From the NCBI GenBank assembly GCA_023422005.1, contig JAEZSC010000186.1, positions 62,001 to 126,000 of the forward strand: a stretch of 64,000 bases of DNA. The letters run 5' to 3'. The translations under genes were made by a program, and so were the position numbers. Under the pieces are notes generated by a model. It did no database searches. It was not told where the DNA came from and worked only from the letters and a program-made list of their open reading frames with translations. The stretch comes from Bacillota bacterium. Its GTDB lineage: Bacteria > Bacillota > Clostridia > Christensenellales > UMGS416. Positions 41,114 through 49,532 of this stretch are shown one piece after another. Position 1 is the stretch's first letter; each line of letters begins with the position of its first letter.

Positions 41114-41182
41114 GAACTGTGACCAAAATGCAAGTTGTCTAGATGGCGCTTGATGCAGCAGCATCAAGCGCGAAAACAGGTG

Positions 41183-42049
41183 TTAGCCGAATATTGATGC
41201 GAACCAGTTCTTCACCGCGCTCCAGGTGTTGGCAATCCAGCCGCCCACGCCGGAGGCATCCTTTTGCAGCTTTTCTACCTTTTCAGCCAGGGCCTGGAAC
41301 TGGCGCGCCTGCTCCAGCAGCTTGGTGGGGTCTATGTTCATCTGCGACATGCGGATCAGCAGATCGGTGATCTGGTCCACCTGGGCGTCGGTCAGTTCCA
41401 CGTTGTTGTCCTTGGCCGTCTGCACGACCAAGGCGCGCACCTCGTCGCGGCTTTTGCCCTTGATGTGCTCCAGGGCGGTTTTGAGCTCGCCGATCAGGCG
41501 CGTGGCCTCGTCGGAGCCCAGCATTTCGGCCAGATCGCCGGTCAGCGCCAGTTCATCGCCGGCGATGGTCTTGGCGTCCTGGCTCAGTTCCTCGCCGGTG
41601 ATTGCCTCATAAGCCTTGTAGATGCCGGCCAGCGCCGCGGTGCCGCTCACCTTCACGGGGGAGGCCACCTTGATGTTGGCGTCATTCACGCCGGCTGTCG
41701 TCAGCGCGGCGATGTACATGTCCGATGTGACCCACGTGATGTTCTTGGTGTCCACCTTGAGGCCGGAGCCCTCCGACGTGGATTCGATGTAGATGCTGGA
41801 AAGCGACCTTGTGCCGATCTTTTCCGCCGGCACGGATTTGCCCAAATAGGCTTTTTCCTCATCGATGGTGACGGTCAGCGTCTCCACGGCGTTTTCCTGT
41901 ACGTCGAAAAAATTGCGTACGGTCTTTTTCTGCAGTTCGGTCAGGTCCGCGCCGTACACGATGCGCGACTGGCCGTCGGCCAGCGCGGGTACGGCCAGCA
42001 TCAGCGTGCACAGCAGCAGCGAAACCGCCGAAAATACGATCTTTTTCAT
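41183..42049 (-). CDS. Exported DUF1002 protein
   Basis: This 288-residue secreted protein has a signal peptide (1-24, ending VPALADG). The mature part has the DUF1002 pattern: RIVYGADLTELQKKTVRNFF, then ITWVTSDMYIAALTTAGVNDANIKVASPVKVSGTAALAGIYKAYE. The C-terminal third is helical. B. subtilis YpuA is a member; function is unknown. AAAGGAGG seven bases upstream supports the start. The leader of about 100 bases can form two mutually exclusive structures (see 42085-42142). Confidence 0.85.
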   Translation of the reverse strand: MKKIVFSAVSLLLCTLMLAVPALADGQSRIVYGADLTELQKKTVRNFFDVQENAVETLTVTIDEEKAYLGKSVPAEKIGTRSLSSIYIESTSEGSGLKVDTKNITWVTSDMYIAALTTAGVNDANIKVASPVKVSGTAALAGIYKAYEAITGEELSQDAKTIAGDELALTGDLAEMLGSDEATRLIGELKTALEHIKGKSRDEVRALVVQTAKDNNVELTDAQVDQITDLLIRMSQMNIDPTKLLEQARQFQALAEKVEKLQKDASGVGGWIANTWSAVKNWFASIFG

Positions 42050-42084
42050 GTGGTATCCTCCTTTTGTAAATGATGGTTTCTCCT

Positions 42085-42142
42085 GGCAGGTGGCTGCCTT
42101 TCAATGGATAAGCCCTCCAGCGGGGCGCGCTGAAAGGCTTAT
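42085..42142 (-). promoter_or_regulatory. Switch-like leader of the DUF1002 gene
   Basis: Within the predicted 5-prime leader, ATAAGCC (42136-42142, minus sense) can pair with GGCTTAT (42108-42114). Overlapping bases GCCTTTCA (42131-42138) can instead pair with TGAAAGGC (42096-42103). The two pairings exclude each other. A further small hairpin GGCAG-CCAC-CTGCC lies at 42085-42098. No riboswitch class that I know fits. Confidence 0.45.
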
Positions 42143-42158
42143 TTGTTTTCTTTCTTAT

Positions 42159-42187
42159 ATTTTATCAATTGGAGCGGCCGGAGTAAA
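42159..42187 (-). promoter_or_regulatory. Promoter of the DUF1002 gene
   Basis: TTTACT (42182-42187), 17 bases, TAAAAT (42159-42164) on the minus strand. Transcription would start near 42152. Confidence 0.5.
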
Positions 42188-42237
42188 GCGATTCGACAAA
42201 ACCGAGCCGGTTGGCAACAAGTTTTGCATTTGGTATT

Positions 42238-42278
42238 GAGATGCCAATTATGTATTGCACTCTTTTAATTGGCATCTC
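42238..42278. repeat. Perfect 13-bp inverted repeat
   Basis: GAGATGCCAATTA (42238-42250) and TAATTGGCATCTC (42266-42278) are exact complements across 15 bases. It lies between the amidohydrolase stop and the DUF1002 promoter. Confidence 0.6.
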
Positions 42279-42314
42279 GCGGTAATCGGCCTCAAATGCC
42301 GGTTTCGCCTGCTC

Positions 42315-42357
42315 CACCGATAAAACCGCACGAAGGAAGTGCAATGTTTATTCGGTG
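42315..42357 (-). terminator. Nested hairpin downstream of the amidohydrolase
   Basis: CACCGATAAA (42315-42324) pairs with TTTA-T-TCGGTG (42347-42357) with one bulge, enclosing GCAC-N7-GTGC. It may end the minus-strand amidohydrolase transcript, though no long T-run is seen. Confidence 0.4.
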
Positions 42358-42374
42358 AAGCAATAATTGCTGCC

Positions 42375-43520
42375 TTATGCCCGGCAGAACACCTCGCGGC
42401 CATCGATGAACACGCGCTGGGTCTTCACGCGGAAATCCAGCGGGTTGCCGTCGAACAGCGCGATGTCAGCGTCCTTGCCCGCCTCCAGGCTGCCCACGCG
42501 GTCGGCGATGCCCACGATGCGGGCAGCGTTTATCGTGATGGCCTTGAGCGCCGTGCGCTCATCCAGCCCTTCGCGCACGGCCAGCGCTGCGGTCACCGGC
42601 AGGTACTGCAGCGGGATCACCGGGTGGTCGGTCATCAGCGCGAATTCGATGCCGGCCTGGGCCAGCTTGCGGGGCGCCTCGTAGGTCAGGTTGCGCAGCT
42701 CGATCTTGCTGCGTTCGCTGAGCAGCGGCCCCAGTATCACCTTGACGCCGTCTCGCTTTAGGTGCTCGGCGATCAGATAACCCTCGGTGCAGTGTTCGAT
42801 GGAATAGTCGATGCCGAACTCCCGGGCGATGCGCACGGCGGTCAGGATGTCGTCGGCGCGGTGGGCGTGGATCTTCATCGGAACCTTGCCCTCCAGCACC
42901 CAGCCCAGCGCTTCCAGCTTCAGGTCCCGGTCGGGCTGCTTGTCGGTGCCCTGCTTCTTGCGGTATTCATCGGCGGCCACCAGCGCTTCACGCAGCGTGG
43001 CCGCTGTGGCCATGCGCGTGGAGGGCGACTTCTTCTGGTCGTGATACACCCTCTTCGGGTTTTCGCCGAAGGCGGCCTTTAGGGCCAGCGGGGCCTTTAG
43101 TACCATGTCGTCGATGCGGTCGCCGTAAGTCTTGACGGCGGCGAACTGCCCGCCCAGCACATTGGCGCTGCCGGGGCCGGTGCAGGCTGTCGTGATGCCG
43201 GCTTCCCGCGCCTCGCGGAAGCATGGGTCCACCGGGTTGATGGCATCGATGGCCCGCAGGTGCGGCGTGACCGGGTCGGTGTCCTCGTTGCCGTCGGCGC
43301 CCTCGAAGCCCATGCCGTCTTCCCACATGCCCAGGTGGCAGTGGGCGTCTATGAAGCCCGGCAGCGCCCATAGGCCAGCGGCGTCCAAGGTCGCGGTGCC
43401 CTCGGGCATGGGCAGGTCCACGCCGACAGCGCGGATCTTGCCGCCGTCGATCAGAATGTCGCCGCGCTCGTAGTCGGCGTCGGCCATGGTCAGTATCCTG
43501 GCGTTTCGAATCAGATACAT
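42375..43520 (-). CDS. Metal-dependent amidohydrolase
   Basis: This 381-residue amidohydrolase-superfamily enzyme has a split beta-sandwich (1-55 and the C-terminal GKDADIALFDGNPLDF part) around a TIM barrel. Metal ligands are visible: H60-x-H62 (DAHCHLG), His residues in MKIHAHRAD and SIEHCTEG, and Asp in LMTDHP. It is close to imidazolonepropionase/dihydroorotase-like cyclic-amide hydrolases of unknown substrate. It lies 16 bases downstream of the beta-lactamase-type gene on the same strand, so may be co-transcribed. Confidence 0.85.
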   Translation of the reverse strand: MYLIRNARILTMADADYERGDILIDGGKIRAVGVDLPMPEGTATLDAAGLWALPGFIDAHCHLGMWEDGMGFEGADGNEDTDPVTPHLRAIDAINPVDPCFREAREAGITTACTGPGSANVLGGQFAAVKTYGDRIDDMVLKAPLALKAAFGENPKRVYHDQKKSPSTRMATAATLREALVAADEYRKKQGTDKQPDRDLKLEALGWVLEGKVPMKIHAHRADDILTAVRIAREFGIDYSIEHCTEGYLIAEHLKRDGVKVILGPLLSERSKIELRNLTYEAPRKLAQAGIEFALMTDHPVIPLQYLPVTAALAVREGLDERTALKAITINAARIVGIADRVGSLEAGKDADIALFDGNPLDFRVKTQRVFIDGREVFCRA

Positions 43521-43536
43521 GTGTTCCTCCCAACGT

Positions 43537-45045
43537 TTATTGAACTGTTTCGGTGGGCCTTTCGGCTCGTTTTGACACCAGCAGCATCACGGTCTTGGCC
43601 GCGAACATCGCCAGCAACGCCGCCGACGCCAGCAGGATGAGGCTGGCGGGCAGCACGTAGGCGCCAAGCAACAGCGGCCAGGTGGCCCGAAGGGCCGGGG
43701 GCAGCGCCAGCAGCACCGTCAGCGGCAGCGCGCCATCCAGCAGCGCAGAGCTGGCCAAGGTGAATGCCCTGCGCCGCCCGCCCCCGGCGAGGCTGCGGGG
43801 GAAGCGGATCGTCCCCAGTGCCCGGAACGTCAGCAGCGCCACGACGGCCGCCAATGCCGCGGCATACACCCATTGCAGGGCGAAGCCCGCAGCGGGTGTT
43901 GGTAGCTCCCGGCCGGTCTCCAGATAGGCGCTCAGATCGCCGGCGATGGTGGCGGCACTCAGCACAGGGCCGGAGGAGCCGTTGTTGCAGTTGGCCAACA
44001 CGACGATGGCGGTCTTCGTGGCGGGGTTGATGAGCAGCATGGAGGTGAAATTCGATGTGCCTCCCTCATGACCGTAGTACCCCATGTTGCCGTTCACCGG
44101 GCCGTTTGTCGGCATCCAATAGATGTTGTAGCGCTGTTCGAGCACCAAATAGCCGTCATAGGGTGGTTTGCGCTGCTCCAGCGGGTTGTTCTCGATGATG
44201 GATTTGCCGCCGACGTAGCCGTTGCTCAGGTACAGCATTGCAAACTTCGCCATGTCCTCGGCCGACGCCAGCTGATACCCCGCAGGCATCTGCCCCTTGG
44301 GGAAGGGCATGTTCGCGGGCACGGCCAGGCCGAAGGCCACGGAATGGCCCGTGGCGCTGCCATGGCGCTTGGATTGAGCCTCGTCGGTGAAGCTGTTGGC
44401 CATATCCAGCGGATCGAAGATGTTCTTTTGCACATAATCCCCGTAGGACATGCCGGACACCTTTTCTACAACAAGACCCAGGATGATGAAGTTGAGGTTG
44501 GAATACTCCTCGGTCTGCCCAACAGGCAGGTCGGGCAGCACGTCCTTAAGGCTGCGTACAACGTCCTCGATGGACAGGTTGGCGTTATAAGTATATGCCG
44601 CCGTGCCTGCCTGTCTGGAAAGGCCGCTCCTGTGGCCGACGAGGTCGCCGATGGTGATCTGTTTGGCGGCCTCTGGGTCGGCTAGCGTGAACCAAGGGAT
44701 GTAGGCCTGTACGGGCGAGTCGTAGCTAAGCTTGCCCTGCCCGGCCAGCTGCCGTATTGCCAGGGCTGTGAACGTCTTGCCGACGGAGCAGACTGTGAAC
44801 GGCGTCTGCGGCGTGACCGTCCGGCCGCCACCCGCATTGCCGAAGCCCTCCAGGTAGACAACCTCGTCGCCCCGCACGATGGCGGCGGACAGTCCGGGAA
44901 TCTTCCCGGCCTTCATCGCGCTCAACAGGTATTGGTCGATCTTATCCGCGGAAATGCTGTCCGGCACATCCGCCGCAAGCACCGCGCCGGCTGGCGCCGC
45001 ACAGAGCAACGCCAGCGCCGCCGCCAGAGCAAGAAGTTTCTTCAT
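43537..45045 (-). CDS. Class C beta-lactamase-type serine hydrolase with membrane tail
   Basis: This protein of 502 residues has a signal peptide (1-25), then a beta-lactamase/CubicO-type domain with S87-V-G-K90 (SxxK), Y181-S-N183 (YxN) and H325-E-G-G. From about 385 the C-terminus has three to four hydrophobic helices, so the catalytic domain is outside and the tail is in the membrane. Such proteins act as DD-peptidases or esterases on wall peptides. The frame opens far upstream inside galK; the ATG at 45045 has GAGG seven bases before it. It follows galK by 29 bases. Confidence 0.88.
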   Translation of the reverse strand: MKKLLALAAALALLCAAPAGAVLAADVPDSISADKIDQYLLSAMKAGKIPGLSAAIVRGDEVVYLEGFGNAGGGRTVTPQTPFTVCSVGKTFTALAIRQLAGQGKLSYDSPVQAYIPWFTLADPEAAKQITIGDLVGHRSGLSRQAGTAAYTYNANLSIEDVVRSLKDVLPDLPVGQTEEYSNLNFIILGLVVEKVSGMSYGDYVQKNIFDPLDMANSFTDEAQSKRHGSATGHSVAFGLAVPANMPFPKGQMPAGYQLASAEDMAKFAMLYLSNGYVGGKSIIENNPLEQRKPPYDGYLVLEQRYNIYWMPTNGPVNGNMGYYGHEGGTSNFTSMLLINPATKTAIVVLANCNNGSSGPVLSAATIAGDLSAYLETGRELPTPAAGFALQWVYAAALAAVVALLTFRALGTIRFPRSLAGGGRRRAFTLASSALLDGALPLTVLLALPPALRATWPLLLGAYVLPASLILLASAALLAMFAAKTVMLLVSKRAERPTETVQ

Positions 45046-45074
45046 GGTTCTGCCTCGCTGTCGCAAGGGATGGG

Positions 45075-46343
45075 TTAGAGGATGATCTCCAGGGCGCCGG
45101 GCTGGCGGATGTGCAGCACCGTACACGCCCGGGGGCCAAACACACGGCTCAGCTCGTCCACATAGTCGTGCAGCAGCGCCCTGGGCACGAAGGCCTGTAT
45201 CGTGCCGGCGAAACCGCCGCCGTGCACGCGCCAGGCGCCGTGACCCCGCAGCAGACGCTCGCTCAAGGCCAGCGCCAGCGTGACGCCTTGCTCGGCGGAG
45301 CCGGTGGCGTGGCAGTTCTGCAGCAGCTTCCAACTGCTCTCGCCGGATTCTATGATGTGGGTGAAGAAAGCCTCCATGTCGCCGCGCACCAGCGCGTCGG
45401 CCTGCTGCACCACCCGGTCATTGTCGCCAAAGAAGTGCATGGCCCGCAGGATGGCGCGGTCGCTTGCCGCCTCCCGCAAGAGGGGAATCTGCCGGTAAAA
45501 CTCGGACGGGTCCACCTCGCGCAGGCGCTGGCAGCCGAACCGCTCGGCCACGGAGCGCATGTCCGCCGGGATGGCAGCGTATTCGTAGGTCAAGTCGGCG
45601 TGGCTGCCGCCGGTGTCGGTCACGACCAGCAGATAGCCGGTGCTCTCGAAGTCGAAGGAGACCTTTTTGACTTCGGGCAGCTGCTCGTCTTCAAAGTCGA
45701 TGGTCACGAGGCCGCCCACCGAGGAGGCCATCTGGTCCATCAGGCCGCTGGGCTTGCCGAAATACACGTTCTCGGCATATTTGGCCACCTGCGCCCGCAG
45801 CTTGGGGTCCATCTGGCCCGCGTTATACAGCCCATCCAGTATCGCGGCGACGAGCACCTCAAAGGCCGCCGAGGAGGAAAGCCCCGAGCCCTTGAGTACC
45901 GTGCTGGTCACATAGGCGTCAAACCCGCCGACGAAATAGCCGAACTCCTTCATGCGCGCCGCCACGCCGCGTATCAGCGAGCACGTGGTCTCTCGCTCGG
46001 CCTCCCGGGGCATCAGTTCGTTCAGATCCACGATGAACTCGCCTTCGAAGCCCTCGCTCTGCAGGCGAACGACGCTGCTCTCGGTGGCGCGCACCGCCGC
46101 GATGGTGTCCAGCGACACTGCCGCCGCCAGCACGCGGCCGTTCTGGTGGTCGGTGTGGTTGCCGCCGATCTCGGTGCGGCCCGGCGCGGAAAAAATGCGA
46201 TAAGCGCCGTTGCCGTAACGGCTCAGGAACTCCTTCTCCAGCGCCTCATAACGGCCCACGGCAGCCTTGGCGTTGCCCGGGCCATACAGCGCGGCAAAGG
46301 TATCCAGCGCCTGATAGGTGGAAAAATCTTTATGGTAGGGCAT
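45075..46343 (-). CDS. galK: Galactokinase-like GHMP kinase
   Basis: This 422-residue GHMP kinase matches galactokinases overall. The signature at 55-66 reads GRTEIGGNHTDH instead of GRVNLIGEHTDY, the ATP loop is KGSGLSSSAAFE (151-162), and the third motif is HGGGFAGTIQAF. It should phosphorylate galactose or a related sugar at C1. The altered signature marks a clostridial branch, so substrate may differ. GGAGG lies eight bases before the ATG. A good promoter is at 46378-46406. No galT or galE is nearby. Confidence 0.85.
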   Translation of the reverse strand: MPYHKDFSTYQALDTFAALYGPGNAKAAVGRYEALEKEFLSRYGNGAYRIFSAPGRTEIGGNHTDHQNGRVLAAAVSLDTIAAVRATESSVVRLQSEGFEGEFIVDLNELMPREAERETTCSLIRGVAARMKEFGYFVGGFDAYVTSTVLKGSGLSSSAAFEVLVAAILDGLYNAGQMDPKLRAQVAKYAENVYFGKPSGLMDQMASSVGGLVTIDFEDEQLPEVKKVSFDFESTGYLLVVTDTGGSHADLTYEYAAIPADMRSVAERFGCQRLREVDPSEFYRQIPLLREAASDRAILRAMHFFGDNDRVVQQADALVRGDMEAFFTHIIESGESSWKLLQNCHATGSAEQGVTLALALSERLLRGHGAWRVHGGGFAGTIQAFVPRALLHDYVDELSRVFGPRACTVLHIRQPGALEIIL

Positions 46344-46377
46344 AAGTGTCCTCCGGTTACAATCGATATCACGCAAG

Positions 46378-46406
46378 ATACTATCATTCGGACAGGGGCA
46401 ATGCAA
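46378..46406 (-). promoter_or_regulatory. Promoter of galK
   Basis: Minus strand TTGCAT (46401-46406), 17 bases, TAGTAT (46378-46383). Confidence 0.55.
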
Positions 46407-46491
46407 GCTTTTCCGCCGTCTGCGGTGACTTCGGTCACAGTTTGTTCGGTGCCCGGGCTGATATGGTGAGAATGACAAACGGGGAGGAAGA

Positions 46492-46956
46492 ATGAATATG
46501 AAAGTGATTGCGATCCCATTGCTGATTGCCGTGCTCGTTGTGGCTCTGGCAGCCTGCGCGCCGCTGCTGCGCAGCGGCGGCGCCCCATCGTCACCGACGG
46601 TTTCGGCAGGGCAGAGCGCTGTGTCTGGGGGCACTGCGCCCGCCGAGGCGCGCCTGATTACACCTCAGGACGCCAAGGCTCGCCTGGAGCAGGAGAGCGG
46701 CATCATCGTCGTGGATGTTCGCACCCAGGAGGAATACGACCAGGGCCACCTGCGTGCCAGCGTGCTTGTGCCGCTGGACGACCTGGCTGCCCTGGCGCCT
46801 GAGAAGCTGCCGGAAAAGGACGCGGTGCTGTTCCTCTACTGCCGCAGCGGCCGGCGCAGCGCCCTGGCCGCGCAGCAGTTGGTCTCCATGGGTTATACGC
46901 AGGTCTATGATCTGGGCGGTATACTGGGCTGGCCTTATGAAATTACGACAGAGTAA
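46492..46956 (+). CDS. Rhodanese-like lipoprotein
   Basis: This 154-residue exported lipoprotein has a signal peptide with lipobox LAAC (Cys22), a Ser/Gly/Pro linker, then one rhodanese domain from about 53. It contains IIVVDVRTQEEYDQGHL, ASVLVPLDDL and the active-site loop LYCRSGRRS with Cys117. The CRSGRR loop fits sulfurtransferase or thiol-binding roles on the cell surface. GGGGAGG lies just upstream of the ATG. It is divergent from galK and appears to be a single gene. Confidence 0.88.
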   Translation: MNMKVIAIPLLIAVLVVALAACAPLLRSGGAPSSPTVSAGQSAVSGGTAPAEARLITPQDAKARLEQESGIIVVDVRTQEEYDQGHLRASVLVPLDDLAALAPEKLPEKDAVLFLYCRSGRRSALAAQQLVSMGYTQVYDLGGILGWPYEITTE

Positions 46957-47181
46957 CGGGCATCATGGCAGCCCCCGCAGATGAACGCAGTCGTTGCTGG
47001 CATAGAGCCTTCTCGATATCTACTGCATCTTAACATGGAAGGCTGATCCATGCCTTTGGTCGTTACGCCCAATTGACCGAATGGCTGCCCACAATGCGCT
47101 TAATCGGCGCTCAAATGACTGACCATTCCGGCGATAAGCTGATACACTGTCAGTAGAGAAAAAAGCTGGGAGGTCAATGCC

Positions 47182-48084
47182 ATGCGGAGCAAAACAAACC
47201 CGCTTGTCCTTACCGCACTTGTCTTTCTGATGGTTCTGGCCGTGCTGCTGGACCTGGCGATGAGGGCGCTGGGGCTATACACTGGCGGTTATTCGGGTAT
47301 TCTGCCCGTGATGCTGGCTGGTCTGCTGCTGGGCTGCGCGCCATTGCTGGTGGGGCTGGCGTCTGGCCGGCGCGCGCTGGTCGTGCACCCCGCCGGCCTG
47401 TTGACCTTTGGAGCGCTGGTTGCGCTTTGGGCGCTAGGCCCCAAGCCGGGTTCGCTGTTTGCGCTCACGCCCACAAAGGATACCATGCGCATCCTGTACA
47501 TCGATGAGAATATGGGTGCGGCCCTGTTGGCGGCGCTGGCCTTGGGGTTGAGCTTTGCTGTAGAGGAGCAGCGGCGGCGTTTTTCGTGGCGCACCGAGGC
47601 GTTGTGGCTTGCGGCTTTTGTTGTGGCGGGCGTGGCAGCCCAGGCGCTGGGTTTTGTTGCGCGCACCGCGCCCTACCGGGGCCTGGAGCTGCTGGGCCGG
47701 CTGCTGACCATGGGCACACTGTTTGCCGTGGGCATGCTGCTGGCGACGGCGCTGCCCGCAGTACATGGTCGAGGCGCCAGGGCGGCGCTGGGTGCCGCGG
47801 CTGTGGCGCTGCTGGCGCTGTTCGTCATCCATATCATCCGCGATGTTTCCTTCTATCAAACACTGCTGTTGAGCGCGTCCATCCAGGAGGGCGACGCCAA
47901 CAGCATCCCCTCCATGCTTTATCGCCTGACCACGCTGCTGTTCACCGGCGTGAGCGTTCCCGGCCATGCCGTGCGCCTGTATGCTGGCGCCAACCTGCTG
48001 TGCGCGCTGGCCGGATTGCTGCCTGTTTGGGCCGTACGCAGCGTCCTCGGGAATCGTCCTTTCGCCCGCGGTGCTTCCATGTAG
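47182..48084 (+). CDS. Polytopic membrane protein of unknown function
   Basis: This 300-residue protein has about eight hydrophobic helices (for example LVLTALVFLMVLAVLLDLAM, 8-27) and short loops. I see no transporter or enzyme motif. A loop around 100-110 reads TPTKDTMRILYIDENMG. GGGAGGT lies eight bases before the ATG. It precedes the Gfo/Idh gene, which has its own promoter. The 225 bases before it (46957-47181) hold no recognised feature. Confidence 0.65.
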   Translation: MRSKTNPLVLTALVFLMVLAVLLDLAMRALGLYTGGYSGILPVMLAGLLLGCAPLLVGLASGRRALVVHPAGLLTFGALVALWALGPKPGSLFALTPTKDTMRILYIDENMGAALLAALALGLSFAVEEQRRRFSWRTEALWLAAFVVAGVAAQALGFVARTAPYRGLELLGRLLTMGTLFAVGMLLATALPAVHGRGARAALGAAAVALLALFVIHIIRDVSFYQTLLLSASIQEGDANSIPSMLYRLTTLLFTGVSVPGHAVRLYAGANLLCALAGLLPVWAVRSVLGNRPFARGASM

Positions 48085-48124
48085 GTTTATACAGGAATGT
48101 GCAGGAAAAAACTCGCTGTCCGCC

Positions 48125-48153
48125 TTGCATTGCCTGCCGGTAATAGGTAAAAT
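48125..48153 (+). promoter_or_regulatory. Promoter of the Gfo/Idh/MocA gene
   Basis: TTGCAT (48125-48130), 17 bases, TAAAAT (48148-48153). Confidence 0.6.
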
Positions 48154-48193
48154 AGGCATGAAATCGAATGCCTTGAAGGAGGAACATCGTACG

Positions 48194-49273
48194 ATGCGCA
48201 CTGTGAAGATCGCCATCATCGGCTGCGGCGGCATCGCCAACGGCAAGCACCTGCCGGCGCTGTCCAAGATGCCCAACGTGGAGCTCGTGGCCTTCTGCGA
48301 CCTGATCGAGGAGCGGGCCCAGGCCGCGGCCGATGCCTATGGCACGCCCAACGCCCGTGTCTACACCGATTATGAGAAGCTGCTCAAGACCGAGGACGAG
48401 GTGGAGGCTGTCAACGTGCTGACCCCCAACCGCAGCCACAGCATCATCGCCGTGGCCGCGATGGAAGCTGGCAAACATGTGCTGTGCGAGAAGCCCATGG
48501 CCAAGGATGTGGCCGGCGCCCGCGCCATGGTGGCCACCGCCAAGAAGACCGGCAAGAAGCTGACCATCGGCTATCAGAACCGCTGCCGCCCCGACAGCCT
48601 GTATCTAAAGCAGATTTGCGAAGCCGGCGACCTGGGCGACATCTATTATGCCCGCGCCATCGCGCTGCGCCGCCGCGCCGTGCCCACTTGGGGCGTGTTC
48701 CTCAACGAATATGAGCAGGGCGGCGGCCCGCTGATCGACATCGGCACCCACGCACTGGACCTGACGCTGTGGCTGATGAACAACTACGAGCCCGAGCTCG
48801 TGGTGGGCACCAAGTACCGCAAGCTGGCCGACACCAAGAACGCCGCCAACGCCTGGGGCCCCTGGGACCCAGAGAAGTTCACCGTGGAAGACTCGGCCTT
48901 CGGCTTCATCCGCTTCAAGAACGGCGCCACCTGCGTGCTGGAGAGCTCCTGGGCGCTGAACATCGCCGACCCCCGCGAGGCGGTCAGCGTTCTGTGCGGC
49001 TCCAAGGGCGGCGCGGACATGCTGGATGGCCTGCGTCTCAACGGCGAGCGCTTCGGCAAGACCTGGCTCAACAAGCCCGACGTGAACATGGCCGGCGTGG
49101 CCTTCTATGACGCTTCTGGCGACAAGCCCGAGGACATCGAGGCCGCCACGTGGATCAGCCACATCGTCAACGACACGCCGCTGCGGGTGCTGCCCGAGCA
49201 GGCGCTGGTCGTCACCGAGATTCTGGACGCCATTTACCGTTCCGCTGAAAGCGGCGAGGCGATCAAGCTGTAA
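48194..49273 (+). CDS. Gfo/Idh/MocA-family oxidoreductase
   Basis: This 359-residue NAD(P)-dependent sugar oxidoreductase family member has the nucleotide motif IAIIGCGGIANGKHL, an intact VLCEKPMAKD with the catalytic Lys, YQNRCRPDSLYLKQ, and the C-terminal GGGPLIDIGTHALDL carrying the conserved Asp and His. Substrate is probably a sugar or inositol-type polyol. In contrast to the paralogue at 24295 it keeps the EKP motif. It is followed by a terminator and then a ThuA-like and an SDR gene, which makes a sugar-conversion group likely. Confidence 0.92.
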   Translation: MRTVKIAIIGCGGIANGKHLPALSKMPNVELVAFCDLIEERAQAAADAYGTPNARVYTDYEKLLKTEDEVEAVNVLTPNRSHSIIAVAAMEAGKHVLCEKPMAKDVAGARAMVATAKKTGKKLTIGYQNRCRPDSLYLKQICEAGDLGDIYYARAIALRRRAVPTWGVFLNEYEQGGGPLIDIGTHALDLTLWLMNNYEPELVVGTKYRKLADTKNAANAWGPWDPEKFTVEDSAFGFIRFKNGATCVLESSWALNIADPREAVSVLCGSKGGADMLDGLRLNGERFGKTWLNKPDVNMAGVAFYDASGDKPEDIEAATWISHIVNDTPLRVLPEQALVVTEILDAIYRSAESGEAIKL

Positions 49274-49301
49274 CAAAACCAGACAGTATATAAGGGTTTT
49301 T

Positions 49302-49335
49302 GCCTCCCGGCGTAATTGCCGGGAGGCTTCTTTTT
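49302..49335 (+). terminator. Terminator after the Gfo/Idh gene
   Basis: GCCTCCCGGC (49302-49311) pairs perfectly with GCCGGGAGGC (49318-49327), followed by TTCTTTTT. Confidence 0.9.
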
Positions 49336-49360
49336 ATTTACATATAAGCATTCAAAGATG

Positions 49361-49421
49361 GGGCCGAAGGTTTCCAAAGGGCGACCGGAAAGCCCTTTGG
49401 TCGCGCCCGATGGCGCGAAAA
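49361..49421 (+). repeat. Interspersed repeat family B, copy 4
   Basis: Plus-strand copy of the CCGAAGGTTTCC element, directly after the terminator above and preceded by TTCAAAGAT as at copy 2. Confidence 0.6.
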
Positions 49422-49464
49422 CCTGTCCCCAGGCTGGCGGCGGTAGCCGCATCCCATCCCCTCG

Positions 49465-49492
49465 TTGACATCCCCATCCCACATGCTAATAT
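49465..49492 (+). promoter_or_regulatory. Promoter of the ThuA-SDR operon
   Basis: TTGACA (49465-49470), 16 bases, TAATAT (49487-49492). Confidence 0.6.
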
Positions 49493-49532
49493 GAAACCTA
49501 TATAAACCATATATTGTCACAGGAGGCGTCTC

